A stretch of 64,000 nt of DNA from Maribacter sp. HTCC2170 (GCF_000153165.2 NC_014472.1:1-64000); one strand, 5' to 3'. Counted from the stretch's first letter, positions 47,909 to 58,679 are shown. Notes: generated by a model from the letters alone, not told the origin. Program-made: numbers and translations.

Positions 47909-48571
47909 ATGAGTCAGTATCACCAAAATATAGACACCTCAACTAGGAAACCTTTAAAATTAAAGGTTTGTGGTATGAATCTAAATACTGTTGAAGTAGC
48001 TACACTTAAACCTGACTATATGGGATTTATTTTTTGGCAACCCTCAAAACGATGTTATAATGAGGAATCGACAATAATTCCACATAAGATTAAAAAGGTA
48101 GGTGTTTTTGTGGATGAGGACATTCAAGTGATTATCAAAAAAGTGAAAAAACATCAATTATTGGGTGTGCAGCTACATGGTAAGGAAAGTCCCTCATTTT
48201 GTAAACAACTTAAAACTGAATTAAAGGGAGTGGAAATCATAAAGGTGTTTTCAATTAAAAACGAGTTTGATTTTAGCATTCTTGCTCCGTTTGAAGATGT
48301 ATGTGATTTTTTCCTTTTTGACACAAAAGGAAAGTTACCGGGAGGAAATGGTTACAAATTCAATTGGAAAACGCTAAATGATTATCCATCAACAAAACCG
48401 TTTTTTCTAAGTGGCGGGATAGGTTTGGATGACGCTGATTCAATCCAAGAATTTATGCAACAGCCAGAATCCCAATATTGTCATGCCATTGATGTAAACA
48501 GTATGTTTGAGATAGAACCTGGCCTTAAGGACATTGAGAAATTGAAAGATTTTATAAAAAGATTAAAATGA
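47909..48571 (+). CDS. trpF: Phosphoribosylanthranilate isomerase
   Basis: This 220-residue TIM barrel has the catalytic Cys in LKVCGMN and Asp in [19 protein letters not shown], plus the phosphate-binding [12 protein letters not shown]. An N-terminal extension of ~18 polar residues precedes the barrel. It overlaps trpB by 4 bp (ATGA), indicating translational coupling. Confidence 0.97.
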   Translation: MSQYHQNIDTSTRKPLKLKVCGMNLNTVEVATLKPDYMGFIFWQPSKRCYNEESTIIPHKIKKVGVFVDEDIQVIIKKVKKHQLLGVQLHGKESPSFCKQLKTELKGVEIIKVFSIKNEFDFSILAPFEDVCDFFLFDTKGKLPGGNGYKFNWKTLNDYPSTKPFFLSGGIGLDDADSIQEFMQQPESQYCHAIDVNSMFEIEPGLKDIEKLKDFIKRLK

Positions 48572-49749
48572 GTTATAACGCAAACGAAAGGGGGTATTAT
48601 GGTGAATTCGGAGGAGCATTTATTCCAGAAATGCTTTATCCAAATACAGAAAAGTTACGCCTTAATTATATTCGAATAATGAATGAACCATCATTCAAAA
48701 AAGAGTTCGACCAATTATTAAAAGATTATGTAGGCCGACCCACCCCCCTCTATTTTGCGGAGCGCCTCTCAAAAAAATACAATACAAAAATTTATCTCAA
48801 AAGAGAAGACCTTTGTCACACAGGAGCTCACAAAGTCAACAATACAATCGGTCAGATTTTAATGGCTAAAAAACTGGGCAAAAAAAGAATCATTGCCGAA
48901 ACAGGGGCTGGTCAACATGGTGTAGCTACGGCAACCGTATGTGCTTTAATGGGGATTGAATGTGTGGTATATATGGGTGAGATAGATATAGCCCGCCAAG
49001 CTCCTAATGTAGCTCGTATGAAAATGTTGGGTGCAGAAGTTAGACCTGCATTATCTGGGAGCAGAACACTTAAAGATGCTACCAATGAAGCTATTCGTGA
49101 TTGGATCAATAATCCAGTCGATACGCATTACATTATTGGATCAGTTGTTGGACCCCACCCCTACCCCGATATGGTAGCGCGATTTCAATCCATCATATCC
49201 GAAGAAATCAAATGGCAACTAATGGAAAAAGAAGGGGTTGAAAATCCTAACTATGTAGTGGCCTGTGTTGGTGGAGGCAGTAATGCCGCAGGTGCATTTT
49301 ACCATTTTCTGGATAATCCAGATGTTGGAATCATTGCAGTTGAAGCCGCGGGCAAAGGAATAGATTCGGGTGAGAGTGCGGCAACTTCAGCGCTTGGAGA
49401 AGTAGGTATCATTCATGGAAGTAAAACCCTCTTGATGCAAACAAAAGATGGTCAAATCACCGAACCCTATTCTATTTCTGCTGGATTGGACTATCCAGGA
49501 GTTGGACCTATGCACGCCCATTTGTTTAAATCTGGAAGAGGAGAATTCATCTCAATAACAGATGATGAGGCAATGAAAGCAGGTTTGATGATTTGTAAAC
49601 TAGAAGGCATAATTCCTGCCATTGAAAGCTCACATGCATTTGCAATTTTAGATGATAAAAAGTTCAAACCAGAAGATGTTGTTGTTATTAATTTATCCGG
49701 AAGAGGGGATAAGGATTTGGACACATTTATTAAATATTTTGATTTATGA
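48568..49749 (+). CDS. trpB: Tryptophan synthase beta chain
   Basis: This 393-residue PLP enzyme has the Schiff-base Lys in [15 protein letters not shown], plus [20 protein letters not shown] and the phosphate-binding [16 protein letters not shown]. It is the TrpB1 type, joining indole and serine. It overlaps trpF and trpA by 4 bp each, and the alpha2beta2 complex is expected. Confidence 0.99.
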   Translation: MSYNANERGYYGEFGGAFIPEMLYPNTEKLRLNYIRIMNEPSFKKEFDQLLKDYVGRPTPLYFAERLSKKYNTKIYLKREDLCHTGAHKVNNTIGQILMAKKLGKKRIIAETGAGQHGVATATVCALMGIECVVYMGEIDIARQAPNVARMKMLGAEVRPALSGSRTLKDATNEAIRDWINNPVDTHYIIGSVVGPHPYPDMVARFQSIISEEIKWQLMEKEGVENPNYVVACVGGGSNAAGAFYHFLDNPDVGIIAVEAAGKGIDSGESAATSALGEVGIIHGSKTLLMQTKDGQITEPYSISAGLDYPGVGPMHAHLFKSGRGEFISITDDEAMKAGLMICKLEGIIPAIESSHAFAILDDKKFKPEDVVVINLSGRGDKDLDTFIKYFDL

Positions 49750-50528
49750 ACAGAATAAACCAAAGGCTACTTGAGGATGAAAAAATCCTATCTATATATT
49801 TTACAGCTGGTTTTCCAAAGATTGATGATACGGTAAAAATCATAGAAGATTTGGAAAAAAATGGTGTTGATTTGATTGAAATCGGATTGCCTTTTTCAGA
49901 CCCCTTGGCAGACGGTCCTACTATACAGGAATCATCGACAATTGCTTTGAACAATGGAATGCATACCGAATTACTTTTTGAACAGATTAAGGATATTCGA
50001 AATACGGTTTCGATTCCATTGATTATCATGGGATATTTTAATCCTATTTTTCAATACGGTGTTGAGGCATTTTGTAAGCGTTGTAATGAAATTGGTATTG
50101 ACGGACTCATTTTGCCGGATTTACCTCTAGATGTGTATCAGGACGAGTATGCCACAATATTCGAAAAATATGGTCTGGTAAATGTTTTTCTTATAACCCC
50201 GCAGACCAGTGATGAGCGAATTAAACAAATCGATGAAGCATCAAATGGTTTTATTTATATGGTAAGTTCTGCAAGCACAACTGGAGCAACTTCTGGGTTT
50301 GGAAAAGAGCAGCAAGAATATTTTAATCGAATTTCGTCCCTCAATTTAAAATCTCCAAAAATTGTCGGGTTCGGCATCAATAATTCTGAAACCTTTAGGC
50401 AAGCAACAAGAACAACGTCAGGAGCAATTATTGGTTCAGCATTTATCAAACATTTAAGAAAACACGGAACTGATTCAATTTCTAAATTTCTAAAAAACGT
50501 TCGCGAAAGTCATGGAGATAATCAATAA
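49746..50528 (+). CDS. trpA: Tryptophan synthase alpha chain
   Basis: This 260-residue TIM barrel has the catalytic Glu and Asp in [20 protein letters not shown] and [11 protein letters not shown]. It cleaves indole-3-glycerol phosphate and channels indole to TrpB. It ends with a 17-bp overlap with the next small gene. Confidence 0.98.
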   Translation: MNRINQRLLEDEKILSIYFTAGFPKIDDTVKIIEDLEKNGVDLIEIGLPFSDPLADGPTIQESSTIALNNGMHTELLFEQIKDIRNTVSIPLIIMGYFNPIFQYGVEAFCKRCNEIGIDGLILPDLPLDVYQDEYATIFEKYGLVNVFLITPQTSDERIKQIDEASNGFIYMVSSASTTGATSGFGKEQQEYFNRISSLNLKSPKIVGFGINNSETFRQATRTTSGAIIGSAFIKHLRKHGTDSISKFLKNVRESHGDNQ

Positions 50529-50736
50529 CTGGAAACTCGTCATTTTACTTTGCTTAACACTGGGTTTAGCACCTTTCTTCCCTGAACCACATATTTGGGG
50601 AAAATTAAGATGGATTATTGGAGGAGCCAACGGGATGGGACCTATGGACTGGTTTGATGTTGTTTTTCATGGTTTACCCTTCATACTTTTATTTCGTTTA
50701 CTAATTTTAAAGTTAATTGGCTTGCTAAAAAAATAG
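50512..50736 (+). CDS. Small two-span membrane protein overlapping trpA
   Basis: A 74-residue frame with two hydrophobic segments (LVILLCLTLGLAPFFPEPHI, and VFHGLPFILLFRLLILKLIG) around a motif WGKLRWIIGGANGMGPMDWFD. Similar ~70-residue proteins with LTLGLAPF..PEPHvW..D.fD..hG.P are common in Gram-negative genomes and are often labelled RND transporter without evidence. The 17-bp overlap with trpA suggests translational coupling with the trp operon. Function unknown. Confidence 0.8.
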   Translation: MEIINNWKLVILLCLTLGLAPFFPEPHIWGKLRWIIGGANGMGPMDWFDVVFHGLPFILLFRLLILKLIGLLKK

Positions 50737-50774
50737 AAAACCCTACTTTTAAGATCTTATCTAACACATACGAA

Positions 50775-52271
50775 ATGAAGAGACTTTTTGCCTTAATTCT
50801 ATGCCTTAACTTTATTAATTCTTTTGCTCAAGACGCTACCCAATTAAAGTCAAAAGTCAGCAACACGATAAACGAACTTCGAGAATTTGTTGCAATCCCC
50901 AATGATGCCTTAGATCATGCGGACATTAATCGAAATATCACATGGTTAACCAACAAGTTCAATGAAAGAGGATTCAACTCTACTGTATTGCCAACTGAAG
51001 GTGAATCTTTGTTTTTTGCTGCCCTTCCTATGGAGGACAACAAACCAACCATTCTTTTCTATATGCATTTAGACGGGCAATCTGTGGACCCATCAAAATG
51101 GGACCAACCCAATCCGTATCAAGTAGTTTTAAAGTCCAAAGTAAAAGGTAATTGGGTAAAAAAACCTTTTGATAGTTTGGCAACAAACCTTAATTACGAT
51201 TGGCGCTTATTTGGTAGGTCAACAGCCGATGACAAAGGCCCAATTGTTATGTTCCTAAATACTATTGACCTTTTAAAAGAAAACAATATCACCTTACCTT
51301 TTAATGTAAAGGTTATTCTGGATAGCGAAGAAGAAAAAAGCAGTAAACCGTTACCTAAGGCTGTTAAAGAATACCGTGATTTGCTAAAGGCTGATTTCTT
51401 GGTCATAAATGACGGCCCGGTTCATGTTTCTGGAAAACCTACCGTTATATATGGATGTAGAGGAATTACTTCATTAACATTAACTGCACACGGGCCCATA
51501 AAACCTCAACATAGCGGACATTACGGTAATTATGCCCCTAATCCTGGTTTTCAATTGGCACAAGTCTTGGCCACAATGAAAGATAGCGATGGTAAAGTTT
51601 TGATTGATGGTTACTATGATGGAATATCAATTGATGCCAAGACCATGGAAATCCTCAAAAGTGTTCCGGATAATGCTGAAATCATCAACGACAACCTTGC
51701 CGTAAAAACTCCTGAAAAAGTAGGTGCGTTTTATCAAGAAGCATTACAATACCCCTCTTTAAATATTAGAGGTCTGGGCTCAGGATGGATAGGTAGGAAA
51801 GCAAGAACCATTGTTCCAGAAAGCGCTACCGCAGAACTTGATTTACGCTTAGTTCCAGAATCTGATGGTAAACGTTTAAAAACTTTGGTAAAGAACCATA
51901 TTAAAAACCAAGGATTTTACATAACTGACAAAACGCCAAGTAAAGAAGAACGAATGGCACATGATAGAATAATGACTATTACAGAAGGTTCGGTCACCAA
52001 CGCCTTTAGAACAGATCTGAATAACCCCTATGGGGCGTTTCTGGTAAAAACATTGAATGATAAATTTGGAGAAGATGTGGTGCAAATTAGAATTATGGGT
52101 GGTACCGTACCCATAGCACCTTTTATAAATGAATTGAATGTTCCAGCATTTATTGTACCAATGGTCAACGCTGATAATAATCAGCATAGCCCAAATGAGA
52201 ATCTTAAAATAAGTCAGATTGCATATGGCATCAAAGCTTTCTATGGGATTTTAAGTACTGCAGTAAACTAA
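50775..52271 (+). CDS. Secreted M20-family metallopeptidase
   Basis: This 498-residue protein has a signal peptide (1-18, INSFA-QD). Metal ligands and catalytic residues are visible: His-x-Asp in FYMHLDGQ, bridging Asp in STADDKGP, catalytic and metal Glu in LDSEEEKSS, and C-terminal His in NNQHSPNENL. A lid domain with RGLGSGWIGRKARTIVP and ELDLRLVP lies between. Probably a periplasmic or exported dipeptidase/carboxypeptidase. It is 38 bp after the small membrane gene and may be a weak tail of the trp transcript. Confidence 0.94.
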   Translation: MKRLFALILCLNFINSFAQDATQLKSKVSNTINELREFVAIPNDALDHADINRNITWLTNKFNERGFNSTVLPTEGESLFFAALPMEDNKPTILFYMHLDGQSVDPSKWDQPNPYQVVLKSKVKGNWVKKPFDSLATNLNYDWRLFGRSTADDKGPIVMFLNTIDLLKENNITLPFNVKVILDSEEEKSSKPLPKAVKEYRDLLKADFLVINDGPVHVSGKPTVIYGCRGITSLTLTAHGPIKPQHSGHYGNYAPNPGFQLAQVLATMKDSDGKVLIDGYYDGISIDAKTMEILKSVPDNAEIINDNLAVKTPEKVGAFYQEALQYPSLNIRGLGSGWIGRKARTIVPESATAELDLRLVPESDGKRLKTLVKNHIKNQGFYITDKTPSKEERMAHDRIMTITEGSVTNAFRTDLNNPYGAFLVKTLNDKFGEDVVQIRIMGGTVPIAPFINELNVPAFIVPMVNADNNQHSPNENLKISQIAYGIKAFYGILSTAVN

Positions 52272-52999
52272 TTTCCTAAACCGGATTCCAAGAGGTCTTT
52301 GGCCTTCTTAATCAATATTTTATTCTGTTTATAGCTGGTTTTCGACATTCCTACGGACTCTTCTTCAATCTCCTTTAAAAGCGCACGTGCTTTATCAATA
52401 GAATCAATTCTTATATAGAATTTTGCGAGCTCTAGCCGCTCTTGATAACGTGAATAAGGAGCATCAAACTTGATTAAATACTCCTCAGCCAAGGCAATAT
52501 CACCCGTTTTCTCCAAGGCAAGGGCATATAAAAATGAAGCTCTTGACTTTTTGAACTTTGGTGAATCTTTGATTGAACCAACATGTGATAAGACCTTTTC
52601 GAATTGTGATGAAAAATATAAGGTTTCAAGGAGTTGTGTATTTACATAATAGTCATTTTCAAATGTCCCTTGCAAGGAAGTCCGATAATGACCCTCTGCT
52701 TCATCGAACATTTTCGCTTTCAAATAGGCATCGGCAAGAGCAACTCTATTTTCAAAAGTTTCTGAAAACATTAATTTTTTTTCAAGGTCGGTTATTATTT
52801 TTGTCGGATTAATTACTGTGGTAATTTCTTCTTGGACCTTCTCAATATCCTGCTTCTGAAAAACATTCAAGAACAAGTATAGTATAGAACCGAGAGCTGG
52901 TAAAAACAGTATTACAAAAAACCAATAGTATTGGTTTTTATTCACGAAACAGTGATATAAGCAAAAACCTTGAAGCGCAACAATTAAGTAAAAGTACAT
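52268..52999 (-). CDS. Membrane-anchored TPR protein
   Basis: This 243-residue protein has two N-terminal membrane segments (YFYLIVALQGFCLYHCF and YYWFFVILFLPALGSILYLF) resembling the PLDc_N segment. A cytoplasmic TPR-like domain follows (RVALADAYLKAKMFDEAEGH, RASFLYALALEKTGDIALAE, RLELAKFYIRIDSIDKARAL). Probably a scaffold; partner unknown. Its end overlaps the convergent M20 gene by 4 bp. Confidence 0.85.
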   Translation of the reverse strand: MYFYLIVALQGFCLYHCFVNKNQYYWFFVILFLPALGSILYLFLNVFQKQDIEKVQEEITTVINPTKIITDLEKKLMFSETFENRVALADAYLKAKMFDEAEGHYRTSLQGTFENDYYVNTQLLETLYFSSQFEKVLSHVGSIKDSPKFKKSRASFLYALALEKTGDIALAEEYLIKFDAPYSRYQERLELAKFYIRIDSIDKARALLKEIEEESVGMSKTSYKQNKILIKKAKDLLESGLGN

Positions 53000-53166
53000 G
53001 TGACTAATATAGTAACTTCTACGAATTCTGTAAGAGTTTTATAAATATATAATCTGAATAAATACCCATTATGTGAGCGCTATTTGAGTTTGACCAATTG
53101 AATTTAAAAGACAAGCGAATTGACCCAATCATTTTCAGAAAGAATCAACACCTTATATATTGAAAC

Positions 53167-55710
53167 CTAAGCCGAATTCCTACTTGCGTTAATGTTACCA
53201 TAAAGTGACCGTGTTACTATTTTTTCATACAATTCTTTGTATTCTGTTGATTGTCCTATTTTCTGTAAGGCATACTGTTGAATTACTAATAAGGGCAATA
53301 CTATGTTCTCACGAATCTCAATAGACTCTCTAGAAATCGCCTCATTTTCCATCAATATATTCGAACCAGAAATCTGTAATAACATATCAATAGACAACTG
53401 ATATTCCTCGTGAAGAATTTGCCAAAATTCACCATACTTCTGGTCTTCCTTCATATAACTTGTTAGCTCAAAATAACACTTGGTCAAAGACATCATACTA
53501 TTGAGCATCAAAGCCTTAAAGAATGGAACTTCTTTATACATTTTTTTCAACTGGCGTAACTTTCCTGTTTCTTTTAAAGACTTAATGGCTGTACCAATTC
53601 CAAAATAACCAGGTACGTTTTGTTTTAATTGACTCCACGACCCCACAAAGGAAATAGCTCTTAGATCAGTTAATTCCAACTGCTTTTTATTACCTCGTTT
53701 TCCAGGTCTACTGCCTATATTGGCCTTTTGGTAATATTTAAGTGTACTTCGGTTTTCCAGATATGGAATAAACATTTCATGTTTTTTTAATGCATCATAT
53801 TTGTTAAAACTCAATTCTGATAATTCCTCAAGTAACTTTCTATACTCTTTAGAGATTACATTTTCCTTCCCAAAAAGATTGTTGGATAACCCTGCTGTTA
53901 ACAATTGTTCGCTGTTATGCATGAACTGTTCTTTAGTACCGTAGGTACTGGTAATTGTTTGGCCTTGAATTGTTAACTGAATTTCGTTATTGGCAATGTC
54001 CTTAGTTTGCGCAGCATAAAATCTATGTGTTTTACCACCTCCACGAGCTGGTGGTCCGCCGCGGCCATCAAAGAACAAAGCTTTTATATGTTGTTTTTTA
54101 GACACTTTTGAAAGGACTTCTTTTGTTTTCAAGATAGACCAGTTTGCCTTTAAATATCCACCATCTTTGGTACCATCAGAAAAGCCCAACATCATAGTCT
54201 GTTTATCACCCCGCCTTTCAAGATGCTCTCTATAAATAGGCAAATCATACAAATATTGCATGGTAGCCTCTGCATTGTCCATCCCCTTCATGGTTTCAAA
54301 AAGCGGTATAATATCAAATGTTATTTTGTTGGTTTTCCAACCACACCATCTAAATAGACCAAAAACAAAAAGTACAGAGAAAATATCCTCAGAATTACTG
54401 ATAATATATCTGTTACAACCTTCTTCGCCATTCTTTTCTTGTATTGCGGCCAGCTGCGAAATATTCACAAGGGTATCTTTTATTGTGCCCTCATAATCAT
54501 TGGAATTTACTTTCAGGTCTTTGTTAATTAATACTTTGACCAAATCTTCTTCGCTTAGTTCGCTTATATCTGCTATTATTATTTCGTTCTTCACCAATAT
54601 CTCCTGTACAACCCTTATATGCATACTATGATCTTGGCGAATATCCAATGTGGCAAAGTGGGTCTTGAAAATTTTAACTTTATCAATAAAATGATCTAAT
54701 TCGCTCAAATAAAGTCCGTGGTAATCATCGATTAAAAGCCCTCTAATATTGGAAAGGGTTTCAATGATATTTTCATATTTAACTATGGTTTCAGGATTGA
54801 ACATAGCAGCATAGAATTTATCCCTTAATTCCCTTACATGTACCTGGAGTTCCTTGAAAGTCAATTTCTTTTGAAGCGTTTTGAGATCGTTGTAGTAGCA
54901 CTTCATTAGACTAATACGAAGTTCATCAGAAACATTTCTCGTAATATCTGCAGTAACAAAAGGGTTCCCGTCTCGATCACCACCTGGCCAAAAACCAAGC
55001 TTCATGATATTATGGTTCTGAAAATCCTCATCATCAATGTTCTCTTTAATGTAAGAATATAGGTCACCCATGGCATCGTAATAAACATGTCTTAAAATGT
55101 AGATGATATTCTTGGCCTCATCAAGAGGTGTTGGCTTTTTACTGTTCATCAATGATGTTAGTCCCAATTGCTGTAGCGTGATATCTATATCATCAATTTT
55201 ATTTTCTTCGATTAGCTCACGTAAATCACTCATTATATCCAAAACAGCAGGGGTATAGAACTGCGTTGGATGAGCTGTAAGCACGATTCTTGCACTAAAT
55301 GAAGATAATTTTTCAGCAACTTTATCCCAACTTTTAGTCTTATTCACTAGTTGAAAATAATCTTTGATTGATAGTGATTCACTATGTTCCTGTAGCTTTG
55401 GAAATGCCGCATCCTCAACACTATCATATAAAACAACTTGACGTTCTACATATTGAATTATACGAAACATAAAATCTATACGATCCTTTTCATTTTCTAT
55501 ATTCACATAGTTCTGAAAGAAAGATTCCAAAATATCTTGCGGATTCAATCCTGATTTGAGTCCTTTCACAGATTGATGCAAAAGCAATGGCACAACCATT
55601 CCTACGTTTTCTATATTGCGATATGGCAGGTTCAAAAACAGGCTATTGTAAACATTGAATTTGTTGTTAACCGATTTCTTGAATTCCTCTAATCTTTCAG
55701 TTTTGTGCAT
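53167..55710 (-). CDS. ppc: Phosphoenolpyruvate carboxylase
   Basis: This 847-residue enzyme makes oxaloacetate from PEP and bicarbonate. It has the catalytic His in IVLTAHPTQFYTPAVLD (about residue 147), the WPGGDRDGNPFVTADIT metal-region motif and the glycine/arginine loop FFDGRGGPPARGGGKTHRF. The C-terminus is ASRNSA in place of the usual RNTG, and the loop has Asp where FHGRGG is usual. It may represent a Bacteroidota-type PEPC. Single gene with its own promoter region; none clearly recognised. Confidence 0.95.
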   Translation of the reverse strand: MHKTERLEEFKKSVNNKFNVYNSLFLNLPYRNIENVGMVVPLLLHQSVKGLKSGLNPQDILESFFQNYVNIENEKDRIDFMFRIIQYVERQVVLYDSVEDAAFPKLQEHSESLSIKDYFQLVNKTKSWDKVAEKLSSFSARIVLTAHPTQFYTPAVLDIMSDLRELIEENKIDDIDITLQQLGLTSLMNSKKPTPLDEAKNIIYILRHVYYDAMGDLYSYIKENIDDEDFQNHNIMKLGFWPGGDRDGNPFVTADITRNVSDELRISLMKCYYNDLKTLQKKLTFKELQVHVRELRDKFYAAMFNPETIVKYENIIETLSNIRGLLIDDYHGLYLSELDHFIDKVKIFKTHFATLDIRQDHSMHIRVVQEILVKNEIIIADISELSEEDLVKVLINKDLKVNSNDYEGTIKDTLVNISQLAAIQEKNGEEGCNRYIISNSEDIFSVLFVFGLFRWCGWKTNKITFDIIPLFETMKGMDNAEATMQYLYDLPIYREHLERRGDKQTMMLGFSDGTKDGGYLKANWSILKTKEVLSKVSKKQHIKALFFDGRGGPPARGGGKTHRFYAAQTKDIANNEIQLTIQGQTITSTYGTKEQFMHNSEQLLTAGLSNNLFGKENVISKEYRKLLEELSELSFNKYDALKKHEMFIPYLENRSTLKYYQKANIGSRPGKRGNKKQLELTDLRAISFVGSWSQLKQNVPGYFGIGTAIKSLKETGKLRQLKKMYKEVPFFKALMLNSMMSLTKCYFELTSYMKEDQKYGEFWQILHEEYQLSIDMLLQISGSNILMENEAISRESIEIRENIVLPLLVIQQYALQKIGQSTEYKELYEKIVTRSLYGNINASRNSA

Positions 55711-55887
55711 GTGTTATGTACTAATATTCTTTAATTATTTCCAAGTAGAAAAAATCTCTTATGAGCCCAACAAATATCGTGAAATTACCTTAGCAAAGAA
55801 TATCAAATTGTCCAAATAACAAAAATTGCCATAGAAAGTGCAAAACAAACATGTAGCAATTACACAAAACAGTACTGAAGCATTAAA

Positions 55888-56547
55888 TCAAAAAAATGAC
55901 ATGTATTGCAACACCCTGAAATCAAATGTATTGAAGTTGGGGTTTTCGGCCTTTAATCTCTTGTATTCGTTTATGCTACCCACTGCCCTATTTGCAGCTC
56001 CGGAAGGAGCTGTGAGAGAAACTGTTCTGATAACTCTTGAACTGTCTGAAAGTTCAAATTGATGGATGCGAGGCACATCGTTATTAATCACATCCAGGCT
56101 AATATTATGTTTCTTCAACAGTTGCCTAAAGAAGTACTCTGGACCATTTTTACTGTTTCCGCCGGTAAAGAGTAGGGTCTTTACATTTGGCAAATCCTCT
56201 ACATAAGAAAGAACATTGCGTAGCTTAATATTCCTCATTCCCAAGTCAGAGGCATCGACTTTCAACCGTTCTGCACTTTCAACTATATCACAAACACCAA
56301 TTTTTCGAGTTCTAAGAAAGTTTTTTCGCTGATATATTGCCTCTTCGCTGGTTTCAAACAAAAGATTTAAATCAAAAATGCAATCAAGGATGGGCCACAA
56401 TTGTCCGTCTCGACTCCCATAAGAAAAATCAACATCCCTTTTTTTCAATTCCTTGGTTGTGAATCTGGGAGGTGGCAGCGTACCAACTATAAGTTTGGTC
56501 ACCTCCTCAAAAATAAATGGTTCATATGGGTGGGAATGTAGGAACAA
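55888..56547 (-). CDS. Uracil-DNA-glycosylase superfamily protein
   Basis: This 219-residue protein has the superfamily-type motif LIVGTLPPPRFTTKELKKRD (GTLPP, about 20-30), FSYGSRDGQLWPILDCIFD and a C-terminal TVSLTAPSGAANRAVGSINE. The start codon must be TTG at 56547 (or another non-ATG), because an in-frame TAA lies 15 bases (five codons) upstream and no ATG occurs before the core motif. Whether it removes uracil from DNA is unproven. Confidence 0.8.
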   Translation of the reverse strand: MFLHSHPYEPFIFEEVTKLIVGTLPPPRFTTKELKKRDVDFSYGSRDGQLWPILDCIFDLNLLFETSEEAIYQRKNFLRTRKIGVCDIVESAERLKVDASDLGMRNIKLRNVLSYVEDLPNVKTLLFTGGNSKNGPEYFFRQLLKKHNISLDVINNDVPRIHQFELSDSSRVIRTVSLTAPSGAANRAVGSINEYKRLKAENPNFNTFDFRVLQYMSFF

Positions 56548-56665
56548 AAAATTACCGTTATGTTATTTGCAATATAGGTAATAATACTTTTTGAAATACT
56601 ACCGTAAATTGAATACATTTTTACGGACATATTTCGTAATTTTAAGAGAATCAAACAACTACATT

Positions 56666-56794
56666 ATGGGAAAAGGCGATATCAAGACAAAAAGAGGTAA
56701 AATAGCCAATAAATCATACGGGGCAAGAAGGCCAAGAAAAGCAGTTAAAGAAGCGATTCCGGCCAAGAAAAAAAAGGCGAAAAAGAAAAAGTGA
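56666..56794 (+). CDS. 30S ribosomal protein THX (bTHX)
   Basis: A 42-residue very basic peptide, MGKGDIKTKRGKIANKSYGA followed by RRPRKAV and a Lys-rich tail. I start at ATG 56666, not further upstream, because bTHX proteins begin MGKGD. It ends 3 bp before the convergent yaaA. It sits in the 30S head. Confidence 0.93.
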   Translation: MGKGDIKTKRGKIANKSYGARRPRKAVKEAIPAKKKKAKKKK

Positions 56795-56797
56795 TTT

Positions 56798-57559
56798 TTA
56801 GCGGATAAATACGGGTTGATTTTCCTTCAGGGTATGCTCCTTGCTGAACATATAGTCGTCAAGATTAAATCCTTTGATATCATCCAAAGACTTGGCATCA
56901 TTTTCAATAATGTACCTGACCATTGAGCCACGGGCTTTCTTGGCAAAGAAACTAATGACTTTTAATTTATCATTCTTCCAATCCTTAAAAATAGGAGTAA
57001 TAACAGGTACTTTTAAATTTTTTTCCTCAATGGCCCCAAAGTACTCATTGCTTGCCAAATTAATAAACAATTCTCCATCTTCAAGTTCAGCATTAAGGTA
57101 ATCAGTCAATTGTTTTTTCCAAAATTCATAGAGGTTCTTTCTTCGGGCTATTTTTAATTGGGTTCCCATTTCTAGACGATAAGGCTGAATTAAATCCAAG
57201 GGTTTTAAAATTCCATATAAACCAGACAATATCCGCAATGTGTTTTGAAGTTGGTCTAGCTTCTCCTCAGGAATAGTGTAGGCATCCAGACCTTGATAAA
57301 CATCGCCATTGAAGGCATAAACCGCTGGTCTGGCATTTTCAGGAGAGAACGGTACTGAAAATTTTTGGTTACGTTCCCAATTAAGCTCGGCCAAATTCTT
57401 TGAAATCCCCATTAGTTTAGACAATGCATTTGGCCTTTTCTTTGCCAAAACTTTATTCAACCTTTCGGATTGCTCAATAAAATGAGGTTGTGAATACCTT
57501 GAATTGGGCAATTCACTTTCAAAATTCAATGATTTTGCTGGGGATATAACAATTTTCAT
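56798..57559 (-). CDS. yaaA: Peroxide stress protein YaaA
   Basis: This 253-residue protein has the family start [15 protein letters not shown] and motifs [33 protein letters not shown] and RLEMGTQL, and the C-terminal [18 protein letters not shown]. YaaA limits free intracellular iron and DNA damage during H2O2 stress in E. coli, and carries a DNA-binding HhH. Single gene with a TATTTTTG element upstream. Confidence 0.96.
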   Translation of the reverse strand: MKIVISPAKSLNFESELPNSRYSQPHFIEQSERLNKVLAKKRPNALSKLMGISKNLAELNWERNQKFSVPFSPENARPAVYAFNGDVYQGLDAYTIPEEKLDQLQNTLRILSGLYGILKPLDLIQPYRLEMGTQLKIARRKNLYEFWKKQLTDYLNAELEDGELFINLASNEYFGAIEEKNLKVPVITPIFKDWKNDKLKVISFFAKKARGSMVRYIIENDAKSLDDIKGFNLDDYMFSKEHTLKENQPVFIR

Positions 57560-57575
57560 AGCTTGGTATTTGACT

Positions 57576-57583
57576 CAAAAATA
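57576..57583 (-). promoter_or_regulatory. Putative -7 element TATTTTTG of yaaA
   Basis: TAnnTTTG match on minus ending 16 bp before the yaaA ATG. TTG trinucleotides occur 12-15 bp further upstream, closer than the usual spacing. Confidence 0.45.
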
Positions 57584-57650
57584 ATAAGGATCGAGCAACA
57601 ATCCTAAAGGGTTACTACAGTTGTTTTTATAGGGATATAATGATTACCTA

Positions 57651-58676
57651 TTACATACTATGTTTTGCATAATCCTTCCATTTATCAATACAAAGGCTCA
57701 TATCTTCAGGAATTTCAGAATCAAATCGCATCATTTCACCGGAAACGGGATGAACAAAACCAAGCGTTTTCGCATGCAGTGCTTGTCTTGGTAGTATTTT
57801 AAAAGCATTATCAACAAATTGTTTGTATTTGGTAAAGGTTGTTCCTTTAAGCACTTTATCACCCCCATAGCGCTCATCATTGAACAAGGTGTGCCCTATA
57901 TACTTCATATGTACTCTTATTTGGTGTGTACGACCAGTTTCCAACTTGCAAGAAACCAAAGTAACGTACCCAAGACGTTCTAAAACCCCATAATGTGTAA
58001 CCGCCTCTTTTCCTTGTTCTCCTTCAGGAAAAACCTGCATTTGTAATCGGTTCTTGGGATTTCGCGCAATATTACCTTCAATTGTTCCGCTTTCATCTTC
58101 TACATTACCCCACACCAAAGCAACATATTCACGTTCCGAGGTTTTATCAAAAAACTGTTTAGCCAAATGGGTCATAGCAGCCTCCGTCTTGGCAACAACG
58201 AGTAAACCAGAGGTATCTTTATCAATTCGGTGTACCAGTCCTGGCCGGTCATTACTGTTTACAGGCAAATCTTTACTATGATATAAAAGTGCATTGATCA
58301 GAGTTCCAGTATAATTTCCATGACCTGGATGAACCACCATACCGGCAGGTTTGTTCACTACCAGTAACACATCATCTTCATAAACAATATCTAAAGGAAT
58401 ATTTTCCGGAGTTAGTAATAGCTCATATGGTGGGTGTTCAAACAATACTTTCACCTCATCACCAGCCTTTACCTTATAATTTTGTTTAACGATTTTTTCA
58501 TTGACCCAAATATGGCCATCTTTTGCAGCCTGCTGAATTTTATTCCGAGTTGCATTTTCTATGAAGTTCATCAAAAATTTATCGACACGAAGGGGTTCTT
58601 GACCTTTAGATGCTATGAACTTATGATGTTCATAGAGTTCTTCGTCGTTGAGTTCTGGACCCATGGCGGACTCCAT
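57651..58676 (-). CDS. RluA/RluD-family 23S rRNA pseudouridine synthase
   Basis: This 341-residue protein has an N-terminal S4 RNA-binding domain (LRVDKFLMNFIENATRNKIQ) and the catalytic domain with Asp in GLVHRIDKDTSGLLVVAKTE, VVNKPAGMVVHPGHGN and LETGRTHQIRVHMKYIGHTL. The product most resembles RluD, which modifies helix 69 of 23S rRNA. It is 3 bp after the PASTA gene and co-transcribed with it. Confidence 0.95.
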   Translation of the reverse strand: MESAMGPELNDEELYEHHKFIASKGQEPLRVDKFLMNFIENATRNKIQQAAKDGHIWVNEKIVKQNYKVKAGDEVKVLFEHPPYELLLTPENIPLDIVYEDDVLLVVNKPAGMVVHPGHGNYTGTLINALLYHSKDLPVNSNDRPGLVHRIDKDTSGLLVVAKTEAAMTHLAKQFFDKTSEREYVALVWGNVEDESGTIEGNIARNPKNRLQMQVFPEGEQGKEAVTHYGVLERLGYVTLVSCKLETGRTHQIRVHMKYIGHTLFNDERYGGDKVLKGTTFTKYKQFVDNAFKILPRQALHAKTLGFVHPVSGEMMRFDSEIPEDMSLCIDKWKDYAKHSM

Positions 58677-58679
58677 AAT

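Noticed and set aside
55838-56062. 74-codon plus-strand frame at the end of the glycosylase gene
   Set aside because: Mostly antisense to the conserved C-terminus of the glycosylase-like protein.
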